64,000 bases of DNA from the NCBI GenBank assembly GCA_021209875.1, contig JAGYVD010000004.1, positions 3,881,001 to 3,945,000 of the forward strand, in the 5' to 3' direction. The notes beneath the pieces are model-generated. The model saw only the letters and a program-made list of their open reading frames with translations, did not search any database and was not told the origin of the DNA. The DNA comes from Rosellinia necatrix (taxonomy: Eukaryota; Ascomycota; Sordariomycetes; Xylariales; Xylariaceae). Shown in pieces: positions 46,606 through 56,619 of the stretch; the first letter of the stretch is position 1, and every line of letters begins with the position of its first letter. The translations under genes were made by a program, and so were the position numbers.

Positions 46606-48435
46606 CTACGTGCTCTCAAGGTGGCGGCCTCTTCTTGTTGTTAGATCCTTCGATTGAATAGGCATCGAACCAGTTGCCGTACCTTCAAGGTATTTATACC
46701 CGATCTTAAAAACACTGTTCTCATTCTCAGTTCCTTCGAACGAATCAGGCTTTCTTTCGTGCCTCGGCTCTGGGCAAGAGGTAACGGTCTGCTTATCATC
46801 CTCAAGGGCACTGCCTGGACGCAGCTTGTTGTCGGTATCAATTTCGCTTCGGTGCTCGAGGAGTCCAACTAATAGATCAGTCTTCTGCGCGTTCACAAGT
46901 CCCGTAGCAGTGACCTATTCCGTCTGAATCTCACGCAAGCTTGTCTCGAGCTCTTGGTACCGTGTCTGAATGCCGAGTCGCCGGGCGGGGTCACCAAACA
47001 GAGCATCCGTGGCAAAATAGTTCGTGTGCTGACTTCCATCCTAAGCCAGGTGACACTGAAGGAAAACCGCAAGCGGGTCAGCCGCCGCAGGTATTTTCAC
47101 ATCCAACTTGAATGGTAGGTGGATACGCATTCGATCTCGTCGTGCGCCGCTAATCTGAAATGTTTCACCCTGGAGCAGCGTTTCGCGCTAGTCTTGCAGC
47201 TTATGCTTTGCTCGAGGGACTACGTTCCCACGCGTCGGCGAATTGCTGTCACTGAGAGCGCTTGAATGATGGCTCGCGTAGACAGTTTGGAGAGTCGTGG
47301 GGCTCATCAATTTCGCCGGGTCCGTCGATGCAGTTGCATGTTTGCGGCGTCTTGGTTTGATCACCACCCCGTATTTCTTGCGAACACTTTGGAGCTTGAC
47401 CCGGAGAGCGTTCTCCATGTTTGATATCTTTTTATCCCGCTCGTTTTCATCAAGAGCCTCGCTAATATTTTGAAGTCGTAGGGCGAAAAGTGCTTCTGCA
47501 ACGGCCATCTCACGTTCCATCGACAACAGTTGACGGGGGGACAATTGTGCGAAGGGACTGCTCCAATCTGCATACTCCTTCCCCTTTTCAATCGTTTGCG
47601 TCAGTTATTGAAGTGCTTGCATTATTTCTTCGGGGGAGAATGAGCTTGACGTCACTGATTCCGAGTTTTTTGTCGCTTGGCGTTGGCTGGATTGTTGTCT
47701 GCTTTGATCAGAGATGGGGGCACTACTTGGTGCTTCAGTAGACCCAGAATCGTGATCATTGAGGCAACGACCAGCCAATTTTTGTGTCCGAATCCGGCTT
47801 TTATGACTAATTTTAGCACTGGTCTTGTCTTGTATAGCGTTGGCAAGCGATAAGCCTCGTTGTAGAATCGAATTCGGATCCTCCCCTAAATAGCTTGCCG
47901 CCCACTCGAGGAACGGAGCAGAATAGCAGCTAATTTTCAAGTACTTCCCCAAGTTCGTTCCTTGTTTCCTATGAGCATGCAATTCTGCTAGTGGTGCTCC
48001 CTTCAGGCCATGCTCAAAGCCATTAGGTGTCCAGCGAGTATAGTGGCAGATGGATCCTTTTCTGAGAAAGTAGTCAACTGTGTACTTCTTGCCGAGTAAC
48101 TAGAGAATCATGTTGAGCCCAACGTCGAGGCGCATAGTGATCTCGCGGATGAGTGCCGGTTTCGCATAAAATATAGCTGCTGGATGATCAATGATGAGTG
48201 TGATTCTTTTCAGACATTGACCTTCCGTATCGAATTCCAGGCAAAATTTGATTTTCCCATCAGGCGGACTGATGACAACTTCTCCAAACTTGGCCGATTT
48301 GTCGAGGAATTTGGTGTAGGAATTGGCTGGACAAACACCCGCAACAATAAGAAACGACAGCGGCAGGATTTTGGCAACATCTGCAGAGAATTCATCATGA
48401 AATCTTTTCAGTTCTTTCGACCAGCGCGTTGTCAT
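46606..48435 (-). pseudogene. Unknown gene of about 610 codons interrupted by five in-frame TAG/TAA codons
   Basis: One minus-strand reading frame is coherent from 48435 to 46606, with stops only at 48100-48102 (TAG), 47605-47607 (TAA), 47188-47190 (TAG), 47041-47043 (TAG) and 46915-46917 (TAG), ending in TAG at 46606. No frameshift is needed anywhere between. The text between the stops reads like ordinary protein: LIVAGVCPANSY, DKSAKFGEVVISPPDGKIKF, KYTVDYFLRKGSICHYTRW, NGFEHGLKGAPLAELHAHRK, APFLEWAASYLGEDPNS, then SMEREMAVAEALFALRLQNI. I do not recognise the family; it looks like a fungal accessory protein with coiled-coil tendency in the last third. All stops are CAG/CAA-to-TAG/TAA type, as C-to-T change in CpA (repeat-induced point mutation) would produce. 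The frame probably extends upstream of 48435 through ALFGYDWHWRAECSDDR after one more stop or shift. Confidence 0.7.
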
Positions 48436-48948
48436 ACATTGTGGTTTGCGGCGATCATCTGAGCATTCGGCACGCCAGTGCCAATCGTAACCAAAGAGTG
48501 CTCATTTTAACAAGGCGATACTTGAGCATAGCATCAAAACAAACCGAAGCCTGCATGATTCAAGTATTCTCAATATTTCGTGACAGACGATCGTGTGTAG
48601 GGTTAATTAGTTGGTACATGCTCATCCTCAAAAGCTCTGTCGCAGTACTGGATGTACTCAAGGACGTCTGATTACCGGTGTCGTGTCTTTGACTTGTCTT
48701 GTGGTAGGGGAAACCAAGGGGTGACATGCAAATAAGCTGTGTTGAAAGTGATGATGATGAGAGAAGGTGCCAGAGGGGTCAAGACAGATTTGAAGCTAGC
48801 AGTTGACATGGTTAGTGAAACATGCGGACCGAATCGGTTTAGAGGTACAAGCCTGTGGACCCTATGATACGGGCATGGCCGGGTACTACCTAGGTACGTA
48901 CTGTACTGCCAAGGACTCCGATAAGAGCTTCTGATGTCCAACAATTAC

Positions 48949-49104
48949 GGTCAGTTAGCTCAGTTGGTTAGAGCGTCGTACGTTGCCCTCGACATTCCTT
49001 TGCTGAATTGACAATGAAGACTAACATGCCACAGGTACTAATACAGCAGAATACTATTGTATTAAGTAATGCGAAGGTCATGAGTTCGACCCTCATACCG
49101 ACCA
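48949..49104 (+). tRNA. tRNA-Ile (AAU), copy 2, with tRNA intron plus GT-AG insert
   Basis: The fold is as in copy 1. The GT-AG insert is 48978-49034 and the canonical intron 49044-49068, leaving anticodon AAT at 49040-49042. The canonical intron contains GTATTA, fully complementary to the TAATAC of the anticodon loop region, as usual for eukaryotic tRNA introns. The acceptor stem is GGTCAGT with ACCGACC, which leaves one A-C mismatch at pair 5-68, so this copy may be less active than the others. A and B boxes are intact. Confidence 0.75.
48978..49034 (+). other. 57-nt spliceosomal-looking insert in tRNA-Ile copy 2
   Basis: Starts GTACGT, carries GACTAAC 9 bases before the terminal ACAG, and is again flanked by GTA on the right and CGTA overlap on the left. 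Apart from the splice-like motifs it shows no similarity to the inserts of copies 1 and 3. Confidence 0.75.
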
Positions 49105-49702
49105 CAAACTCTCTTTTTGTGCTGGCCCTGTAGACCAAGAAATTTTTTTTTTTTTTAACGGCCGTGTTAGGTGCAAAGGTGCCACTAGACCCACCTGGGT
49201 CACCTATATGTATATAGTAGGTATCACACTGTCTGCGCCATATGCATTACACTTAGATACCGACAGAATATAACCTTTAACCTTGAGAAATAGGTAGTGG
49301 AGCAACGTCCAAACTGAGGTTGTATTTTCTAGGTTCTGTAGCTAGGTATGGCTAGTGGGGGTATAGGTATCTCCTTGCTAGAACTATTAAATGCTACTAA
49401 CAGGCCGCTTTTATTGTAGGAGGGAAGAGTAAGCTTTTTCTTTATTAGACGCATGATATTACAGGTTATATATCATAGAAGCAATAGTGGCTGTAGGTGC
49501 AATGACTAACAAGTCCCATCTACTTGAAGAAAAGAGGAAAAGAGAAAGTATTCTGGGTAGGAATTCTGGTAGGGAAATACATGGATTGTGTGTTGCGTAC
49601 TGACCACTCTGTACAGGGCTAATACCAGGTACGTACCTAATCGGCTAGCCACGCCATGACATTATATATGGTAATAAGAAGATATCTACTCAACAATTAA
49701 CC
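49105..49702. other. Spacer between tRNA-Ile copies 2 and 3
   Basis: Nothing recognisable apart from a 14-base T run near 49143 and AT-rich DNA. Confidence 0.5.
49114..49118 (+). terminator. Pol III T-run terminator of tRNA-Ile copy 2
   Basis: TTTTT ten bases past the tRNA 3' end. Confidence 0.7.
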
Positions 49703-49852
49703 GGTTGGTTAGCTCAGTTGGTTAGAGCGTCGTATGTCATTCTTACCCACTGTCAGAAAAAATATCCACTAACCCGCCACAGGTACTAATACAGCAGAAT
49801 ACTACTGTACTAAGTAATGCGAAGGTCATGAGTTCGACCCTCATACTGACCA
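49703..49852 (+). tRNA. tRNA-Ile (AAU), copy 3, with tRNA intron plus GT-AG insert
   Basis: Acceptor, D and T arms are identical to copy 1. The GT-AG insert is 49732-49782 and the canonical intron 49792-49816, leaving anticodon AAT at 49788-49790. The mature sequence equals that of copy 1, whereas the inserts differ. The bases just upstream (CAACAATTAACCGG) also resemble those of copy 1. A T5 terminator follows at 49861. Confidence 0.8.
49732..49782 (+). other. 51-nt spliceosomal-looking insert in tRNA-Ile copy 3
   Basis: Starts GTATGT, carries CACTAAC 9 bases before the terminal ACAG, and sits at exactly the same tRNA position as in copies 1 and 2. Confidence 0.75.
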
Positions 49853-49860
49853 CAACTATC

Positions 49861-49865
49861 TTTTT
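49861..49865 (+). terminator. Pol III T-run terminator of tRNA-Ile copy 3
   Basis: TTTTT eight bases past the tRNA 3' end. Confidence 0.7.
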
Positions 49866-50987
49866 GCAATTTTTTAAACCAGATGCAGGATCTCTTTCTG
49901 TTCTTTACAATTGTTTTTAACCCTTTTTTTTCTTTTGTAGAAAGAAGTTCAATTTTCAGTATATGTAATCATAGTTACACCATTTAGATAACCCTGCTTT
50001 TCTTTTGTGTGGGTGGTAAAAGGCAAGTAAGATGTGTAGTGAGTTCTGCGTCGTTTTACATCGGGTTACAACCGTCATGATTTTTTAATAATACCTTCGT
50101 TTGATTCTTAGCATTCATCCCTCACCACCAATTCCGATTTCAAAGCAATACAGTAGAGAAAAATGACCCAGGGTAATTGCGTCTGCCCCGCCAACATTTG
50201 GACCCCACGAGAACGGGACCAGTATAGAATATAGACTGGTACATAATTTCAAGGTACAGAATAACACCAGACTAAGACCAGTACGGAGGCGACCCAGTCC
50301 CGATATCATACCAGTCTTAACCCAAAATACGTACTGGTACGATAATCGAACCGGTTTGGGTTGAAACCCCGAATACTGCTGGAGGCCCAGTACCATTCTG
50401 AGCTTCGCACCGGTTCATTATTCGGATGGGGGTCCGCTCAGTCAGTCATAACTTCCCCGCAGGCATCGCTGCGATTGGGGGGCCGCGATTGGCATGAATT
50501 CAAGTATTTGTCCCATATCTGCGCTCGGTGCCTAACTCCCTTTTCGTTAGCGGGCTTGTGGGAGTCAGTAAATCTTGTCCAATGGGCGTGCCTACCGAAT
50601 GTAAGCCTGAACAACGCCTTTAGATCCGGGCCGCATTCGGTTCGCCATATCAATCACCGTATCTACTATTTTGTTTTCCTGTCTCTAAGTCTCGAAAGCA
50701 CACCCTTGGTCTTCTTGTGTCGGATCTATAGGCTTTCGATTTGAAGGACACTCAGTATGTCGGTGTCATGTTAGGAATGCCCAGAGTGAGGTCTAGTCAC
50801 CATGAGGTAGCAGCTGGGTAGCAGGTAGATAGCCAAGTATAGGGGTAGGGCTCAATATCATTGATTCCTGGGCCTACTATCCAGGTGGGAGGCCTTCAGT
50901 CCTTATATACACAATTATGCCCTTAGAGCTACCCCCTAGGATAGCTGGTGCCTCGCCATGTGATCCATTTGCCTGACAGTTTCATGG
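49866..50987. other. Non-coding stretch with clustered ACCAGT/ACTGGT motifs
   Basis: No gene is recognised; the 127-codon frame at 50361 has no familiar content. Between about 50210 and 50395 the hexamer ACCAGT or its reverse ACTGGT (or close variants) occurs about eight times, in both orientations. Confidence 0.4.
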
Positions 50988-51374
50988 ACGCTGACCACGG
51001 CTCAGCCGACGACAGCAGGCTTCACGACGGCCCTGCGCCGTTTGCATAGTCATACTATGGAGGCAGTGGCCAAAACGGCAGTTCCTGTATGGATAATAAC
51101 GAGAAGTAAGTTCTTATGATGATGATGCAGTTTTACGAATGCCGGAGTTAGCTAACTAGCATCAGGAACACCGAATTACAACGCATGCCGGCTAAAAGAC
51201 GCCAAATCGAAGAGGGCAACGATAGGCCGTATAAGCGGGTAAAGGGATCAGGCGACTTAATTTTACTATTCGTGCTGTTCATACAGGAGGAGGTGACGAG
51301 GATGAAGCATTGAACTACGACCCCGAGAGTAGCGTTGAGTACGACATCGTGCCTATATTAGCGGCTTTTACATA
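50988..51374 (+). pseudogene. Remnant of a small unknown gene
   Basis: A frame starting ATG at 50988 reads MDADHGSADDSRLHDGPAPF, a TAG, then SYYGGSGQNGSSCMDNNEK. A plausible intron (GTAAGT to CTAACTAG) leads to NIRNTELQRMPAKRRQIEEGNDRPYKR. A neighbouring frame then reads FTIRAVHTGGGDEDEALNYD and PESSVEYDIVPILAAFT. The composition, a KRRQ-type basic patch followed by an acidic segment, looks protein-like, but a stop and a frame change are needed to read it through. Family unknown. Confidence 0.4.
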
Positions 51375-52429
51375 GTGACGTGGATAACGAACAAGAGTTT
51401 ACCCTCGAGTTTTGGGTAGCATATTTCTTATTTTACTTTTTCTCCTTATAGCCTGCCCGATTTTAGTTAATGAATGAAAGTCTGTATATGCTCTCTGCTT
51501 ACTTATATCCTAGCCTAGTATAAGATATGCGAGATATGCTATATATATGCACAAAACCGAGAGTAACGGTAAGCATTATATGGAGCCAGAAGTATTCGCT
51601 TCACGAGATAGAGTACTCTTGATCCGTGGCTGAAGCAGAGTATGAATTAACCAATCAACGCACGACAAAGTAGCATCGCGTCTCGTCTTACCTAGCCTGG
51701 ATTCTACTGGCATATTTGTTTATTGGCTAGGCCGCAACTGGAGCGACTTCCTAGGAAGTCGTTCGTACGGACCGTCCTGTAATACATACTAAGATCCGTT
51801 TTACAATAAACGGTTTTTGTTTTTGTGCAATTACGGTAATATGTGTATTGGAAATTATGCAGGTTTTACTTATACCATGCTATGAAAAGTGGAGTCTTGC
51901 TCACACGAACATATGTGCTTCCGACTCTTTTTACAGCACACCCGGAAGGATCCCTGGTTTCCAACCCCGGGCAGGAGGTTCGGCCTCTTAGCCAGGCCGA
52001 GTAGGACAAGCATGAGGATACCTACCTATACCTATGTAACAACGGGGAACGAGGCGATTTGTAATCGAGATACAGACCTGCCTATCTACTTAGTACCTAC
52101 CTACCTACCTACCTACCTACCTACCTACCTACTACGTACCTACTACGTACCTAGGTACCTACTTACTCAATCCAACTCAACATCTCACTGAAAGATAAGG
52201 ATTCTTTTCTTTCCGTTACCAATGTACATGCACTCTTGCAAGGCTCAAATAATAAAACTCACTTCGCGTATCTATATCCACAGCAGCACATCCCTCCCAT
52301 GAGACACCATCGAAGCTAAGGCGCCTTTCCCATGTTCAAGGTGGTTGCATCGATCCTAGACCCCCCCTTCACCACCACATAACCTATAGCAGTAGCTTTC
52401 CCAGCTTGATTGCAACGAGCAGCAACAAG
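51375..52429. promoter_or_regulatory. Spacer upstream of the aminotransferase
   Basis: About 1 kb with no recognised gene, AT-rich around 51430-51560. A long CTAC run lies at 52094-52165, about 270 bases before the aminotransferase start. Confidence 0.5.
52094..52165. repeat. (CTAC)n tetranucleotide run
   Basis: About ten tandem CTAC units, then TACTACGTACC repeats and the palindromic CCTAGGTACC. Confidence 0.9.
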
Positions 52430-54396
52430 ATGGACCGGTCGATAGCCTACCATGCCGACACAGAGAAGCCGGCGCCGAAGGATATGAGCCATCACTACTC
52501 TGACCTCACTAAAGCACGGAAACCCAGCTCGATCAAGGCCTTCTACAAGTTCTTTACCATCCCGAACATCGGTAATCTGGCTGGCGGTCCGTACAACCAA
52601 ACCTCATGCCCCCGGTCTCATCGTCCATACTGACAGCCGCTGGCCTTGCTTTAGGTCTGCCCAATGCTCAGTTCTTCCCTTTCGACACCCTCGAGGCCCG
52701 GTCCGCGCATCCGGGGCGATGGGCCCCGACTCCGAACCGCCCCGGTGGCGAGGTTCCCTCCCCGGGAATAATGGAGAACGGCAGCAGGGCTGCTTCTCGT
52801 GTCGTCGTCCCCCATGATGCCAACACCGCCGACCTGACTAAGAAGATCGATCTGGCCACGGCTCTCCAGTATGGTCAAGCTTCTGGTTATCCACCCCTGC
52901 TATCCTATTTGCGCCAATTCGCTCGCGAGTGTTTGCACCCCAACGTCCCGTACAGGGAAGGACCCGATGTTGCCCTGACCGTCGGATCGACGGATGGCTT
53001 TGCCAAGGTGCTTGATGTCTTCACCAACATCTGGGTAGAAGGGAAGAGCGATGCCTGCGAGCGACCCGGCCTGTTGACGGAGATATTCATATATCCCCTT
53101 ATCTTGAATCAGGCCCAACCCAGGGGTATCCAGGTCTACCCCGTCGAGATGGATGACGGGGGCATGGCGCCTTATGGGCCCGGTGGATTGGAAGATGTTC
53201 TGGCAAATTGGGATGATGCGAAGGGCAAGCGACCTCATCTGCTCTATACTGTCTCGTAGGTTCCGCCTGGTGTCGCCTCACATACTCATAGGCTTACTAA
53301 CGCGATGCGCACCAGCATGGGCCACAACCCAACTAGCGGCGTCCTCTCACTTCAGCGGAGGAGGGAGTTGTATGACATATGTAGCAAGTACGATGTGATT
53401 ATCGTCGAGGATGACCCTTACTGGTATCTCCAATTCCCTTCAGCAGAGATCGAGGAAGCGAAAGCACGGAATACGCCCATCCCCAAGTACAAGGTCGCCA
53501 ATACCTTACCAAAGAAGTCGGGCTACCCTTTTCTAGACGCATTGGTGCCCTCATTCCTCAATATTGACACCGATGGTCGAGTCGTCCGACTGGACACGTT
53601 CTCTAAGACGGTTGCGCCAGGCTGCCGGCTCGGCTGGGTTACAAGCACGCCCGAGATTTGTCAACGAATTGTCCGTGTTAGTGAGTCCGGTACCCAACAA
53701 CCTTCGGGCTTTGTTCAAGCGATGGTCGCCGAGACTATCATGGGGCCACAACCCGAGGCTGCCGCGGCCTTTGCCTCGAGGTCCTTGAGAGACCGAGCTA
53801 GTTTTACCGGCTGGAAGACGGAGGGCTGGGTACGGTGGCTCGCAGGCCTACGTGGCGAATATGAAAGGCGCATGAATGCGATGTGCACTCTTCTCGAGGA
53901 ACAGGCGTATCAATTGAAGCAGTCAACGCCCACGCGCGATGCGGATTCGGACTGGGGCGTCATTACCAAGACGAAGTTGTACGATTTTCAGTGGCCACGT
54001 GGAGGCATGTTTTTATGGGTAAAAGTCCACTTCGAGGACCACCCGCTGTTCGGGGCGGTAGGGTCTCAGGGTAATGTGATAGACGGAACAGCGCTCTCGA
54101 CGGCGCTCATGATATTTCTTACACACAAGCCGCACCTCGTGCTCGCAAGCCCGGGCATCATGTTCAGCACTACCCCGCAAATCGCCACCGAGCGAGGCTG
54201 GGCCTACTACCGCCTGTGCTTTGCCGCCGAGACGGACGAAATGAACAGTGCCTGCTCGACACGATTCGGTCAGGGCGTGCAGAAGTTCTGGCGTGTCAAG
54301 AAAGTCGTGGAAATCGAGGCCCTGCTGGAGGAGATGGGGACCCTTAGCGTCGACGAGCTCGAGGGCGTAACGAATATAAGCGGGATGGGCTGCTAG
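52430..54396 (+). CDS. PLP-dependent class I/II aminotransferase (Aro8/kynurenine-aminotransferase type)
   Basis: Three exons, 52430-52586, 52655-53255 and 53316-54396, give 612 residues. Joins restore GNLAGGLPNAQFFPF and LLYTVSMGHNPTSGVL, which read as family sequence. Fold-type I marks are ALQYGQASGYPPLLSYL, the phosphate-side TVGSTDGFAKV, GHNPTSG, the pyridoxal-nitrogen Asp region VEDDPYWYLQF and the Schiff-base lysine about 350 in DTFSKTVAPGCRLGW. The C-terminal PRGGMFLWVKV and YYRLCFA are also present. Fungal relatives are annotated as aromatic amino-acid or alpha-aminoadipate aminotransferases, but substrate cannot be read from the sequence. The protein is about 100 residues longer than yeast Aro8, mostly through a Pro/Gly-rich insert after the first strand (residues about 65-95) and inserts after LQFPSAEIEE. 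An upstream in-frame TTG is not used; the start chosen is the first ATG. Confidence 0.9.
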
Positions 54397-55304
54397 ATTT
54401 TGTTTAATCAGTGATGTACATAGGGTAGATAATATGTGGCCCACGTCCATATTTGACGTCAGACGTTGTGTTATGATATAATGAGATACTGCCAGAAGAT
54501 TTGAGAGCCTTTCTCGCTCTGACTCTCTCTCTTTCTCCCTCTCTCTCTCTCTCTCTCTCCATTTACGTCAGTCTTAAGGTTTCGGAGCAAGTAAATAAGT
54601 TCCTTGGGCTGGCGTACAAGACCGTTGATAGTTTTCAAGTTAAGTGAGCGGGGTTGTGCTTTGGGATAAGGTAGTGTGACATATGCATAGCTTATTTATG
54701 CTGGGTAATTTGTACTGTGGACATGACACATAAGTATTAGGTAACTAGTTAAAGTACAAAAGCCGGGTTTTTCAGATAAGAGTTACGCCGGCAAGGCAAT
54801 TTTTCAATTCCGCCTGTCTGCCTTTATAAATTTGTAAATCTATCTTCATTTGACCGCTTGATCCAAGGGCTACGGAATGAGTTCAAAATAAGGGATAAGT
54901 AGATACGAGTTGGCGAGGTCTTGAGACGGCGAGGGGTTGATATGATTTTGGGCGCGTTTAGGTGTGTTTGGTACCTGTTTATTTCACGGAGGAATGTCTC
55001 CTGTACACCTACCTAGGCAGCTGAGTAGGTGGCTTACCGAGACCGTAAAAGATGCAAGAGAAGTTAGATTACTTGCAGGTGGCTCTTATCACATTTAACC
55101 CCTTAGTGGCGCAACAAAACACTCACGGGTTTCAAGTATTAGAGACGTAGAAGACGAAGACAGAGTAGGGCGAAGAAATGTTCATAATGACAATTCCGTT
55201 GATTCATGAGACCCTATGAACCCATTACGCCCAATGACAATCGCAACCCGATGCTCTCCTTATCCGTTTTCCCTTAGACAAGCTGCTCACCAAGCTAGTC
55301 TGAT
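54397..55304. other. Convergent spacer with CT tract
   Basis: About 900 bases between facing stops. A CT-rich tract occupies 54516-54560. No gene is recognised. Confidence 0.5.
54516..54560. repeat. (CT)n microsatellite
   Basis: CTCTCT units interrupted by TTTC and CCCT, ending with a pure CT run. Confidence 0.9.
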
Positions 55305-56619
55305 TTAATCCTCATTGAGGATATTGAGGAAGGCCTCAGGGGTCTTGGGGGGCTTGCCCGTCTCCTTCGGTTGCTCGCCGAGCTGGTTCTTGACGAATGC
55401 GGCGTGGTACGGGTTGAAACGCAGCATGATCTGCTTGTTGCGCAGAGGGTTCTTCTGGATACCGGAACGCTTGGTCACGGCGCCGCCCTTGGGGGCACGT
55501 AGGACGCTCTGGATTTCGGAGCTGTTGATCAGACGGCTCAAGTCGGCTTGGGCAACAACGTTGGACGGGAGGAGGAAGTCCTTCTTGAGCTCGGAAGGTG
55601 TGGTGGTGGTGCCGTAGATGTTATCAAGAGCCTTGAAAGCAGCCGACGTCCAGACGATGAACCGGCCGAGGTGGCCACCGGGAGCCAGCTGAAGGAGGTT
55701 GAGGGAGTAGACAGAGCAGGTCTCGACACCAGGCAAGTTGCGGGTGCCCTTAACGAGCTCGGTACCATCAACCTCGGGGTTGTATATGACTAGAGGACCA
55801 CGTCGTTGACGGTGACGGCGGCCTCGCATCTTGCCCTTGCCGGCCCGCAGCTTCTTGGACTTCTTGGCCTTGATGATATCGGTAGAGGCGCCGACGGCGG
55901 ACAGGATGGCGAGAGCGTTGGCGGTCTTGGCGGCAGCACCTCCCTCGAAGGCGGCAGAGTCGACAACTAGGGGAACCTCGGGGACGTTCGAGATCTGGTG
56001 GCCACGGGCCAGGAGAAGAGGGGCAACAGCAGAAGCAGCGAGAGCCGAGGCGGTAGCGAATCGCCTTTTCATTATTAGCCAGTCTTCAAACGAAACTCGC
56101 GGCAAAGGCACTCCAAAAAGAACTCACTTCTGGCCCTGGTTAATCTTAATGTGCCACTTGCGCCAGATCTTGGTGGGAGCGAACATGCGACCGGAACGGC
56201 ACATGTTACCGAAGGCAGCCTGGCCGGCACGGTGAGTACCGCCACCAGAGACACGAGGAATACGGGCGACAGCGCGACCTGAGCGTTCTTGTCAGCAGCC
56301 ATTCCCATGCGAGCAGTCAATTCCCACGCAGTCCAATCGCATCCCCCTCTATACCAATGCGTAACCCCACAAATCTCCCGGATTTTGCACGCCATGATAT
56401 CGGGAGCGACTAACCAGTTCCCCACGACTCAGCTGAGGTTTGGTGGCCGGCCTTCTCGCTCACGGCGTAGGGCTGGCGCTTGTTCTTGGCCATGCCGGTA
56501 TGGACCTGCTGGACAATATCGGGTCGGATGGGAGAGGCGAAGACGGCGGGGATAGGATGGGTAGCTCCCGAAGGAGTGCCATCTTTGCCGATGATGGTGA
56601 CAGTCGGTCTCGAGGCCAT
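55305..56619 (-). CDS. RPL4: 60S ribosomal protein L4 (uL4)
   Basis: A large-subunit protein whose extended loop lines the nascent-peptide tunnel. Three minus-strand exons, 56619-56415, 56278-56128 and 56064-55305, give 371 residues, normal for fungal uL4. It starts [14 protein letters not shown]. Family blocks are [56 protein letters not shown], the tunnel-loop segment [40 protein letters not shown] and [17 protein letters not shown]. The first exon junction (GTG|RAV) and the second (QGQ|K) sit inside invariant segments, so the exon joins are secure. Intron 1 is 136 nt, the longer of the two; I saw no obvious snoRNA boxes in it. Codon use is strongly biased to C- and G-ending codons, as expected for high expression. 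eIF1 lies upstream on the same strand, 915 bases away. Confidence 0.95.

Noticed and set aside
56279..56414. A snoRNA in the long first intron of RPL4
   Set aside because: No paired C/D or H/ACA boxes could be seen on the transcribed strand.
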